Shown here piece after piece: positions 1 to 7,828 of a stretch of 14,715 nt of DNA (within the stretch, counting starts at the first letter, position 1; each line of letters opens with the position of its first letter). The notes beneath the pieces are model-generated. The model searched no databases. It saw nothing but the letters and a program-made list of their open reading frames with translations, and had not been told where the DNA came from. Source of the stretch: Tritrichomonas foetus (Eukaryota; Parabasalia; Tritrichomonadida; Tritrichomonadidae); the NCBI GenBank assembly GCA_001839685.1, contig MLAK01001476.1:1-14715 (forward strand). Direction: 5' to 3'. The position numbers and the translations under genes are program-made.

Positions 1-757
1 AAATTCGATCATTTCAGAAAAAGAAAGAAAATGATCATTCACTAATGAATCAATAGTTTCGATTCCTTACGACATTGGTATATTTATATTTAATAAGTGG
101 AGCTGCACCTTTCTGNNNATTATGAGCTTAATATCTTCATGTTATGACAATGAAAAATCTAAATTAAAGAAAATTAACGTTTTTGCTTTTTCATCTTATC
201 AAAATATTGTGAATGCTCAGAAAATTGTGAACCGGGGGACATTATTCGAACATCTCTAGAAAAAAGCCCAAGGAGACCCTTATATCATCATTTATAGTAA
301 AACAATAAATCATCGCCATAAAAAATGATATCCCTGAAATTTATTCATTGTGAGGATGAATGATAAACCTTCCCCAGATGTCTATGAAACATTGACTTGA
401 TATAACCAATGAAAACAATCTTGAAAAGGAGAAAATGACGACGATTATTTTTTGTCTGACATAAACGATGATAATACATTCAAAAACTGAATATCAATTC
501 ATTTCTCAAACATGGTCAAATTTTGAATGAGTATACATAGAAAAAAATTATTTTGAGTTTTATCAAATTTGAAAATCTATAGAAACTCAAACTTTTTATT
601 GATTTTGCTTATTCTCTCTTTCGCTGAGAAAAAAAAGATCAATATATTCTTTATGATTTTTCAATAAGTTATACTATATTTTTGATCCTTACAAATTTGA
701 TTCCTTTTGGATTTAACTAGTAGCAGCATTGCAATAATTTACCAAATGGTGATGTGA
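1..757. other. Left-edge stretch without a convincing gene
   Basis: No reading frame here is long enough or well enough formed to call. One + strand frame is open from 35 to 259 and includes an ATG at 122, but 75 open codons can occur by chance at this base composition. The same frame is then crowded with stops (326, 335, 398, 410, 422, 488, 524 and more) up to TGA 755-757. That frame is the one used by the gene starting at 776, so an ancient upstream extension is possible but not shown. Three N bases lie at 116-118. Confidence 0.5.
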
Positions 758-775
758 TTCAATCAAATTAATTCA

Positions 776-1711
776 ATGATTTATTTGGTCGGCCAGGATT
801 CCATCACTTCATTTTGCAGAATAATGAGCAAAGATCATTTCTTTGATTCTTTAGAAAATATGCTCGAATACAACGACAATGATTCATATGACAATGAAAT
901 ACCTAGAGATGAATGTTCCTTTAACACAGACAATTGGGGATTTGACGAAGATGAAGAAGAGAAAACCACTTAGCACGAAGCTAGTCAACAAACAATAGGA
1001 GATGTGGAGAAATATCCTAACGTTTTGGAAAATGAAAATGATCTTAAAAAAAGGAAAACTACTCCTAAAAGAAACAAAAACATTTCTAAAGACTTTTATA
1101 TGGCTACCAGAATGAATTTCTTAAAAGAAGAAGCAGAAGGTACTCAAGGAGTTGATATTTCTGAAATCCATGAAAAATATATCGTTGAAATTATTTCACG
1201 AGCTGAAATTGAAGAAACAACAATCATGAAATTGCAAGAAAAATTCAATAAAATGCCTGAAAATACATCAGATCCAATCAGCAACAAAGCATATTTCAAC
1301 TTATGCTCTTCAAAATTAACGAATCAACTTGCTTCTGCAAATTGGAAGCGAAATAAGCGTTTTATTTATTTGCATTATAAAATAAAAGAAATGAAAGAAA
1401 AAATAGACAAATTTACCAAGAATGTATTAAAAGATAATTTGCAAATGGATCAAAACGATGATGGGAAAAAGATTGAAACACTCATTGAAACCTTTAAAAA
1501 TGAAAATGAAGAATTTATTGCAAGTTTAATTGTTGAATCGTACAATATTGGACATGATGATGATCAGAAATCCTTAATCAGAAGTAATTGGAGGAAAGCA
1601 AAACTCCAAAAACGTGAATTGGGTTGGCTTCGTTCAGGAAAAGCCAAAGCTAAAAAATATGACATAGAAAAGTCTAAATACGAAGATATTCTTAAAAAAA
1701 TGAATGAGTAA
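776..1711 (+). pseudogene. Unrecognised charged protein gene split by one in-frame TAG
   Basis: Two open segments share one frame, 776-970 and 974-1711, separated only by TAG at 971-973. The first starts at an ATG just after a TGA at 755-757 and encodes a 65-residue acidic piece ending in a D/E run (DEDEEEKTT). The second would continue directly (HEASQQTIGDVEKYP) into a lysine/glutamate-rich, mostly helical-looking protein with a basic C-terminal part (SNWRKAKLQKRELGWL). If the TAG is real and not read through, the first usable ATG of the downstream part is at 1100, giving a 203-residue protein (MATRMNFLKEEAEG...). The stop codon TAA at 1709 is followed by A, making UAAA, the poly(A) tetranucleotide known in Trichomonas vaginalis. 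No domain is recognised. No trichomonad-type intron consensus surrounds the TAG. It could be a recent pseudogene, a sequencing error, or two genes. Coding character of the long downstream part is fairly sure, the function unknown. Confidence 0.6.
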
Positions 1712-1712
1712 A
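1709..1712 (+). terminator. Possible UAAA cleavage/poly(A) signal at the stop codon
   Basis: The stop TAA runs into A, giving TAAA. In T. vaginalis, UAAA overlapping the stop codon is known to direct 3' processing. The word is very common in AT-rich DNA, so this is weak evidence by itself. Confidence 0.25.
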
Positions 1713-1983
1713 ATCTCCTTACCAACCAATAACTTTTATCCATGTCATTTTAAAGGCGGTTAAAATCATATGAATCAAAACTATAACTTGTATGAATGTG
1801 TTTGAATAAAATAATTAACAATATGAAATGAGAAAACATGATTAATGTTAATGACTGCATCAATTAATATGAAGTGAAATAAAAAAAAAAAGATTTTCGA
1901 AGCTCGCATGCTTTTAATAAAGAAAAACTAACAAATTCAAAATATATAAGTGAATCATAAAAGTAAATATTACATATGATATA

Positions 1984-3357
1984 TTATGAAATACTGGATT
2001 GTTGCAAAAAAGAAACTCTTGGAACAACTATTTCAGGTGTGAAGCTGCTCACTGCTCTTGCTCTTCGATTCACTGATATATATGACATTCTTCTTGTTGG
2101 ATTTCTTAGTGCTTCTTTCTCTTCAGAATCAGATGACTGGTTAGTTGAGTTTTCATTATCTATCTTAAAAGCAATTTGAGTTTTCCTTCTGTTTCGAAAA
2201 TATGGAGATAAGTTAGCACATTTGTTAATTGAAATATAGAATGGTTTACTATCAGTCAAGTTTTGTTTTCTTGTTGGCAATGATCGAATTGCATTAATTT
2301 GTGAATTATCATATTTACTTGTATGATAGGAATTTGATTGGGTAATGAGTTTTTGTGTTGATGCTCTGATTTGAGTGGTGCGAAGAATTCGATAACTAAT
2401 GGATGATGAACTATATTTGAAATGTTCAAGTTCTTCTGAAATGTGTTCGGTGTGAGATTCAATGTTGAAATGATTCAGTGTTTTCAATACACTTTCATCT
2501 AATGGTTGATTGTTGATCTTGAGATTATTCGAATTTAATTGTTGAAATGTTAAGTTTCCATAACACATCCATGGACTTTCTTTCATTTCTTCAATAGAAA
2601 TTCGTTCGTGTGGATTTTTAACTAAGATTTTCTTTAAAAAGAATGTTAAACTCGGTGAAATATGTGTTGGATATTGTGGCTCTTCATGAATGATTTTGTT
2701 GAGTTGTTTCGGAATATTGTTGTCATAAAATGGTAAATAACCACATGATATAGAGAAAAGAATAACACCACAACTCCAAATATCAATGGAATGATTATAT
2801 TCTTTTCGTTGAATTAATTCAGGGGCTGCATATGCTGCTGAACCACAAACTGTCTTCATCCGTTCAATGTCTTTCATTTCTGTTGATAATCCAAAATCAA
2901 TGAGTCTCAGATTGCCTTGTGAATCAATTAATATATTCTCGGTCTTCAAATCACGATGAACAATGCGAACATAGTGATGTAAATAATCAACAACTGAAAT
3001 CAATTGTTTGAAATAAAAACGTGATTCTTCTTCGTGAATTTTTTTTCGTTCAACTAAAATTTCAAACAAACTTTTCCCTTCAACAAATTCCATAACAAGG
3101 TAAAGAAAGCTTTCGTCTTCGAAAGATTCGAAAAAGTGAACGATGAGAGGATGGTCCATCTTTTGAAAGATACGAATTTCCCTCTTGATTGTCTCACAGA
3201 AATTTCCGCGAGAAGCCTCTTTTTTTTCGACTTTTTTGATTGCAACGATTTCTTTTGTTGGAACGTGCATTGCTTTGAAAACTGTGGCGAAGGATCCTTG
3301 TCCAATCTGTTCTAGAATCACGTAGTCATTCAAGCGATTCATGTTTTGATTATTCAT
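1984..3357 (-). CDS. CAMK/AMPK-like serine/threonine protein kinase, complete
   Basis: A 457-residue intronless gene for a protein kinase that transfers phosphate from ATP to Ser/Thr on unidentified proteins. The kinase domain spans about residues 12-264. It has a glycine-rich loop GQGSFATV (19-26), the ATP-anchoring lysine in VAIK (K41), the helix-C glutamate (about E60), the catalytic HRDLKTEN (134-141), the metal-binding DFG (154-156), and APE (178-180). The motif DIWSCG follows at 192-197 and R252 in the C-lobe. T169 in MKTVCGSAAYAAPE lies where LKB1-type kinases phosphorylate AMPK relatives, which supports the CAMKL group (inference). The C-terminal 190 residues are Ser/Thr/Asn-rich with basic patches (TRRMSYISVNRRARAV) and match no UBA or KA1 domain I recognise. 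The start is the first ATG after an in-frame-free AT-rich leader, and a second Met lies at residue 6. It is convergent with the split gene on its left. Most of it is duplicated in inverted orientation at 5427-6370. Confidence 0.93.
   Translation of the reverse strand: MNNQNMNRLNDYVILEQIGQGSFATVFKAMHVPTKEIVAIKKVEKKEASRGNFCETIKREIRIFQKMDHPLIVHFFESFEDESFLYLVMEFVEGKSLFEILVERKKIHEEESRFYFKQLISVVDYLHHYVRIVHRDLKTENILIDSQGNLRLIDFGLSTEMKDIERMKTVCGSAAYAAPELIQRKEYNHSIDIWSCGVILFSISCGYLPFYDNNIPKQLNKIIHEEPQYPTHISPSLTFFLKKILVKNPHERISIEEMKESPWMCYGNLTFQQLNSNNLKINNQPLDESVLKTLNHFNIESHTEHISEELEHFKYSSSSISYRILRTTQIRASTQKLITQSNSYHTSKYDNSQINAIRSLPTRKQNLTDSKPFYISINKCANLSPYFRNRRKTQIAFKIDNENSTNQSSDSEEKEALRNPTRRMSYISVNRRARAVSSFTPEIVVPRVSFLQQSSIS
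2342..3285 (-). repeat. Arm 1 of a 944-bp perfect inverted duplication (donor arm inside the intact kinase)
   Basis: This segment is the reverse complement of 5427-6370. I read each 60-base line against its partner and saw no substitution or indel, including synonymous sites and homopolymer lengths. It covers kinase codons 25-338. Homology stops abruptly at both sides. The outer end near 3285 lies a few bases from a 10-bp palindrome, AAGGATCCTT (3290-3299). Confidence 0.93.
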
Positions 3358-3366
3358 TTTTGATTT

Positions 3367-3378
3367 TTAACTCCTCAT
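3367..3378 (-). promoter_or_regulatory. Minimal upstream ORF in the kinase leader
   Basis: On the minus strand the leader reads ATGAGGAGTTAA, a three-codon ORF ending 9 bases before the kinase ATG. It would be in the mRNA only if transcription starts upstream, for example at the Inr-like motif near 3395. It could lower or regulate initiation at the kinase start. Presence in RNA is not shown. Confidence 0.3.
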
Positions 3379-3386
3379 TTTTTTTG

Positions 3387-3397
3387 TGAATAATTGA
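3387..3397 (-). promoter_or_regulatory. Inr-like motif TCAATTATTCA upstream of the kinase
   Basis: On the minus strand TCAATTATTCA lies with its first A 38 bases before the ATG. Very similar words occur at 40 and 42 bases before the Myb and PP2A-like ATGs. T. vaginalis initiators have a TCA core with transcription at the A, which makes this a candidate start site. Similar words also occur by chance in this AT-rich DNA. Confidence 0.35.
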
Positions 3398-5098
3398 AAG
3401 ATCAAAATTCGAAATTGAAAGAACTTTCTTTGAAAAATGTAAAATATTAAATTATATTGAAATTTCATTTGTCTAAATTCTGAAATACAGAAATTGAAAT
3501 TCTCTTTTATTGTATGAAATTCTCAAATTGTATAGAAAAAGTGGTAATTATTCAATTGTTATAAAAAAAAAAGAGTATGATTCAAAAAAATTCAGTTTTG
3601 AGAGTGAATTATCAAAAAGTGAATATAATTTTCGTTTCCTTACTGTACTATTAACATATGATGATTTTGAGCAAATTAGAATTATCACTTAATCATAGTT
3701 CAGATTTTAATGTGATTTAGTGTGAAATAAATGAGATTCAAACAATGATTTTTTCAATAATATGTAAAATTATTATATTCAAAAATTCAGATCTTCTCTT
3801 TTGATCTATTGAAAATTGAATGATATAAAAATTAGTTGTGTTTGATATCCAATTTTTGTGGAAATACAATTCTGAATTTTTAATTTAAAATAATTTTACA
3901 ATATTGAAAAAAAATCAAATAATTGAATGCACCAAAATTTTATCAAAATTTTCTGTAATTCGCTTAGAAATTCAATTATTTACATCTTTATTGTCTTTTC
4001 AAAATATTGTATGAGGATATCTCCCAGATATTGTGATTAATTTTCATTCACCATAAACTAACAGAAACTAGCCCAACATGGATAGCTTGAAATCAGATAC
4101 TATAAAATGGGATAAATTTCAATTGAATATTTCTTTACCTTTCAAATTTGAATGGATATTCGAAATGAAATGATATTAGATCTCCCTCATATGATAACCT
4201 AAATCTCGAAAAAAGCAGATGATACCATTTACTTTTAAAAACCAAAATGAATAGAAATGAAATTTGCTGAAATTTAGTTATTCATGACAGTTAAAATCGA
4301 GTTTAACGAATAATGATAATAAATTAAATTTCTTTGAAAATATATTTAGTAACGTTACATTTGAAATCTGGACACAACTTTTTGATTATTTTATGAAAAA
4401 GTGGATAATTGCTAATGTAAATGGTCGATGTGTCTTTTTAGTTGAACTAAAAAATATAAATATTTCTGATTGTATTCTGTTTCAATTGCTGCTACTTGGC
4501 AAAAATTGTATATAATCTTCAAAAATAATATATATATACTTAACTAAAAAAAGTAACAATAATTAATATATCAATTCTAATTTCTATCTCGGGAATTAAT
4601 CAAATCTAAAGGTGAATCTTGAATTTCTGGCTTAACTTTTGGATTGATCATATCAATTTGATATCTTCAAAGTACATGCAAAATCGTAAAGAGCACTGAG
4701 TTGATGTCTTCTTTTTATATTTTAATTTTCGACTCTATTTCGTTTTAGTATTTCAGACATCATTAATGATTGTATGGATGTCAAAATATCTGGCCCAATA
4801 CTCACGGAGTTATTTTTCGTTTAAAATTTCGATTTTAAATTTTTAAAAATAATCGCCATAATTAATTAAATTCGGTAAACGCCATGAAATAATCGCATAA
4901 TAGATCCTTTCAAATTAATGTGTATCAGAAAAAGTCAACATAAAGGTAATTTAGAAAAATCGATTTAATTTATCTTATAAAAATATTGTTTATTTCTAAA
5001 TATTTATATGCGATAGTTCTGTTTTGGCTTCCTACTTTGTCCTTTTTCTTTGTCCCTTCTATTCTTCTTTGAGCTTTTCTTCCTTTATTTATCAAATC
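3398..5098. other. Intergenic stretch without a recognised gene
   Basis: AT-rich DNA with no convincing coding region on either strand. A + strand frame open from 4288 to 4515 (ATG at 4393) reads plausibly as protein but is only 75 codons long, which chance can give here. A 60-codon frame at 3510-3692 has no ATG. A 31-codon ORF starts with ATG at 4078. None shows a known motif. The promoter of the divergent kinase lies at the left end. Confidence 0.5.
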
Positions 5099-5217
5099 TT
5101 CCGAGACGGATTTTCGCGAAGTGTTGTTTAATTATTTTGCCCACTGCTATATAAGAAGATATCAAAATTTGGGAACAATCTGTCGGTGAAAGTTTGATTG
5201 TACACTTCTATCTTCAG
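5099..5217 (+). repeat. Diverged dispersed repeat, copy A
   Basis: This 119-bp stretch aligns in the same orientation with 13551-13674. Shared blocks include TTCCGAGAC[G/A]GATTTT at the start, TCGGTGAA in the middle, and ACTTCTATC/GCTTCTATC...CAG at the end, with roughly two thirds identity by eye. In one frame the two translate to related peptides (FRDGF...VV...SVK in A, FRDRF...VV...SVK in B), but A has stops in that frame. It looks like a remnant of a multicopy coding sequence. The family is not identified. Confidence 0.5.
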
Positions 5218-5426
5218 TTTATTTCTTATTTTTAATACGAATGACGATAGAAAAAATTTGACAGGCAACCCTTATCTGACATATTTTCCCAAAACACCAT
5301 TGTTGGCATGGTGAAAAAGTTTTTTATTTTAACCTGTAACCGTTTAATTATAAAAGCTCTCATTTGTTTAAATGATGAATATGAATCTTTAAAATACTCG
5401 AGCGTATTAATCACTGCTATCCTGTT

Positions 5427-6370
5427 ACAGTTTTCAAAGCAATGCACGTTCCAACAAAAGAAATCGTTGCAATCAAAAAAGTCGAAAAAAAAGAGGCTTC
5501 TCGCGGAAATTTCTGTGAGACAATCAAGAGGGAAATTCGTATCTTTCAAAAGATGGACCATCCTCTCATCGTTCACTTTTTCGAATCTTTCGAAGACGAA
5601 AGCTTTCTTTACCTTGTTATGGAATTTGTTGAAGGGAAAAGTTTGTTTGAAATTTTAGTTGAACGAAAAAAAATTCACGAAGAAGAATCACGTTTTTATT
5701 TCAAACAATTGATTTCAGTTGTTGATTATTTACATCACTATGTTCGCATTGTTCATCGTGATTTGAAGACCGAGAATATATTAATTGATTCACAAGGCAA
5801 TCTGAGACTCATTGATTTTGGATTATCAACAGAAATGAAAGACATTGAACGGATGAAGACAGTTTGTGGTTCAGCAGCATATGCAGCCCCTGAATTAATT
5901 CAACGAAAAGAATATAATCATTCCATTGATATTTGGAGTTGTGGTGTTATTCTTTTCTCTATATCATGTGGTTATTTACCATTTTATGACAACAATATTC
6001 CGAAACAACTCAACAAAATCATTCATGAAGAGCCACAATATCCAACACATATTTCACCGAGTTTAACATTCTTTTTAAAGAAAATCTTAGTTAAAAATCC
6101 ACACGAACGAATTTCTATTGAAGAAATGAAAGAAAGTCCATGGATGTGTTATGGAAACTTAACATTTCAACAATTAAATTCGAATAATCTCAAGATCAAC
6201 AATCAACCATTAGATGAAAGTGTATTGAAAACACTGAATCATTTCAACATTGAATCTCACACCGAACACATTTCAGAAGAACTTGAACATTTCAAATATA
6301 GTTCATCATCCATTAGTTATCGAATTCTTCGCACCACTCAAATCAGAGCATCAACACAAAAACTCATTAC
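5427..6370 (+). repeat. Arm 2 of the 944-bp perfect inverted duplication
   Basis: Reverse complement of 2342-3285 with no difference found. The arms lie head to head, separated by 2141 bp (3286-5426). The junctions are sharp: at the left, unrelated sequence ending ATCCTGTT passes into ACAGTTTTC; at the right, CTCATTAC passes into unrelated ATCTTCGAAG. No target-site duplication or terminal repeat is evident at the ends. Confidence 0.93.
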
Positions 6371-6392
6371 ATCTTCGAAGAATCAGGGTTAA
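5442..6392 (+). pseudogene. Truncated second copy of the CAMK-like kinase
   Basis: An open frame of 316 residues, identical to residues 30-339 of the kinase at 1984-3357 and followed by six unrelated residues (SSKNQG) and a stop. It keeps the ATP-site lysine (K12), HRDLKTEN (105-112), DFG (125-127), the activation-loop threonine (T140), and the whole C-lobe. The glycine-rich loop and first beta strand are gone, cut after GQGSFA, along with the promoter and the last 118 residues. The first ATG corresponds to Met30 of the parent and lies 15 bases inside the duplicated segment, so this start is imposed by the breakpoint. Without the nucleotide-binding loop, normal catalysis is unlikely. If expressed it would be a pseudokinase-like fragment. 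More probably it is a very young pseudogene that has not yet gathered mutations. Confidence 0.8.
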
Positions 6393-6467
6393 ATCATGAT
6401 TTCAAATTATTTTATTAAAATGATATTTTGTAGATCTTATTCTTTTGGTGATAATTATTCGATTTAA

Positions 6468-6492
6468 CTTTTTATCTGTATCAGATAAAAAG
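6468..6492. repeat. Perfect 11-bp inverted repeat with a 3-base loop
   Basis: CTTTTTATCTG (6468-6478), loop TAT, CAGATAAAAAG (6482-6492). It starts 76 bases after the stop of the truncated kinase copy. It could form a hairpin or cruciform, or serve as a dyad binding site. No function is shown. Confidence 0.7.
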
Positions 6493-6925
6493 CAGATTCA
6501 TTTCAATAAAAACTTACTCTTTCCCATTAATTTATAGTCAATTATTTTCATATTCTTATTGTAAAGCCTTTTTAATTTTCCTCGATAAGCATCAATATTT
6601 CGTTCTGAACATCACAATGAGATGAATTTACTGATTTAACTAAATGTAATACTTTTCAAGAGAGATACTTTTAATGATGTCAGAATACACTGAAAGAGAA
6701 TTAAATTGAGATTTTTATCCAGAAAAATATTTTTGGTTTATCACTTAATTGAACATGACAATCAAGCTCTTATTTTCTTTCAACTCGTACTTTTCAATCA
6801 TTCATATAAATTTACATATGAATCAATTATCAAAAGCATCTCAAACATCAATTATTGAATAATGACTAGCGCAATAAAATAACTTGTCAACATATTTTCG
6901 GTGGCCAAAAACGGTATGTTCCTTT

Positions 6926-6996
6926 CATAAAGGATTTCTATCATTACGAATTTCTATCATAAAGGATTTCCATTATAAAGGATTTCTATTATAAAG
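6926..6996. repeat. 16-bp tandem repeat, about 4.4 units
   Basis: Units with consensus CATAAAGGATTTCTAT start at 6926, 6942, 6958 and 6974, with a partial unit TATAAAG at 6990-6996. The second unit is the most diverged (CATTACGAATTTCTAT), and the last units begin with T instead of C. This is a small minisatellite in an intergenic stretch and a likely length-variable locus. Confidence 0.85.
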
Positions 6997-7138
6997 AACA
7001 CATAAGTTTCAAAGATATCCTTTCAATTAAATATCCAATCAGTCAATAATGTCAGAAAAAGTAAAGAAAAGTTCATTTAAAGTGATAAAGAAGTTTTTAT
7101 GAAGACAAATCATGAAATTGATAAAACTACTGAATTAC

Positions 7139-7441
7139 CTAATCATCTACTTCAATGATCATTTTGTTTGTTGAAGCAAAACCTGATTTCTTCATTTTAT
7201 TGTCTTGTGAAAATACTTGCTTTCCCTTTATCATGTTATTGTTCTCAGCTAGCATTTCATTCATAAGTTTATCCCTTTTATCATAATATTGCATTTTTTC
7301 TTGTTCAGGCATTCGATACCAATCGTATGCCACCTTTCTGGAGATTTCCAAGAACGAGAGTGAATGATTTGCATTTTCATAGAGTTCGGTCCTTTTTATT
7401 TGAAAAAGTTGGAATGGTGTTGGGACAGACGATGTGTCCAT
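7139..7441 (-). CDS. Small single HMG-box protein
   Basis: A 100-residue protein that is almost entirely one HMG box (about residues 7-60). The pattern fits the fold: PTPFQLFQIKRTEL (helix 1), LSFLEISRKVAYDWYRMP (helix 2, with the core tryptophan W41), then EQEKMQYYDKRDKL (helix 3, with K49 and the Y52/Y53 pair). HMG boxes bind and bend DNA, so a nuclear architectural or transcriptional role is inferred. The tail (about 61-100) is polar, with a KMKKSG basic patch and an acidic end EVDD. The ATG at 7441 is the only sensible start. A TCATA word with its A 10 bases before the ATG fits the T. vaginalis initiator pattern (TCA, pyrimidine, A/T). The gene is divergent from the PP2A-like gene across 387 bp. 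Stop is TAG. Specificity (sequence-specific or not) cannot be told. Confidence 0.78.
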   Translation of the reverse strand: MDTSSVPTPFQLFQIKRTELYENANHSLSFLEISRKVAYDWYRMPEQEKMQYYDKRDKLMNEMLAENNNMIKGKQVFSQDNKMKKSGFASTNKMIIEVDD

Positions 7442-7736
7442 GAATCACTATGAAAAGAATCAAGCTCTCAATCTATTCAGGCTTTTCTATGCATAACTGT
7501 TCTTATTCATTGAAAATATTTCACATCCTACAAATTTAATTGAGCACCACCTATCAAAAAGTTACCGATAAGTCGAAGGTGAAATACGTTTATTGGTTGT
7601 CTTTCTTCAAACCAATGAAATTAACTCAATGGAAAACAAACAATACCACGAAAATACACAGAAAATCCAAAAAAAATTGAAAAATAACAAGTACAAACAA
7701 AATTGATTAACTTCATTTTACAAAACAGCAATTAAA

Positions 7737-7763
7737 GGTCAATATGAAGGTCAATATGAAGGT
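7737..7763. repeat. 12-bp direct repeat GGTCAATATGAA, 2.25 units
   Basis: Units at 7737-7748 and 7749-7760, then GGT. It lies 66 bases before the PP2A-like ATG, so it could be duplicated promoter sequence. Confidence 0.75.
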
Positions 7764-7784
7764 AAATTATTGATATATTGATGG

Positions 7785-7796
7785 TCAATTTTTTCA
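7785..7796 (+). promoter_or_regulatory. Inr-like motif TCAATTTTTTCA upstream of the PP2A-like gene
   Basis: The first A of the TCA lies 42 bases before the ATG at 7829. It nearly matches the words at similar distance before the kinase and Myb starts. A candidate transcription start region by analogy with the trichomonad initiator. Confidence 0.35.
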
Positions 7797-7828
7797 AGTA
7801 AAAAGAACGTTTACTTTTTTAAAAACAA

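Larger units (their letters stand above)
6393..7138. other. Intergenic stretch with a hairpin and a tandem repeat
   Basis: No gene is seen on either strand. The stretch holds an 11-bp-arm hairpin (6468-6492) and a 16-bp tandem repeat (6926-6996), both listed separately. The right end contains the 3' flank of the HMG-box gene. Confidence 0.5.
7442..7828. promoter_or_regulatory. Divergent intergenic promoter region, HMG-box gene and PP2A-like gene
   Basis: A 387-bp stretch between two divergent starts must hold both promoters unless one is remote. It carries two tandem copies of the 12-mer GGTCAATATGAA (7737-7760) followed by GGT, and a third GGTCAA at 7783, all within 100 bp of the PP2A-like start. 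No gene lies here. Confidence 0.55.

Noticed and set aside
971..1003. An intron removing the in-frame TAG
   Set aside because: No GTATGT-like donor or ACTAAC...ACAG-type acceptor is seen around it, and both sides are already in one frame.
1976..2179. 67-codon plus-strand frame antisense to the kinase C-terminus
   Set aside because: Shadow of the kinase coding region; no independent support.
3054..3305. 83-codon minus-strand frame inside the kinase, and its twin within 5308-5658
   Set aside because: Out-of-frame shadow of the kinase. It appears twice only because the DNA segment is duplicated. The N-terminal part of the 5308 frame is unrelated flanking sequence joined out of the kinase frame.
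3510..3692. 60-codon plus-strand frame
   Set aside because: Starts with TTG, has no ATG and no known motif; length is within chance for two strands of AT-rich DNA.
5410..5430. TTACAG at the left junction as a 3' splice site for the truncated kinase
   Set aside because: The parent gene is intronless here, and the upstream sequence lacks the trichomonad ACTAAC branch/acceptor consensus.
5232..5576. 114-codon minus-strand frame across the left junction of the kinase copy
   Set aside because: Half of it is the antisense of the kinase copy, and the rest (5232-5426) has no recognisable motif.
6926..6996. CRISPR-like array
   Set aside because: Units are contiguous 16-mers without spacers, in a eukaryotic context.
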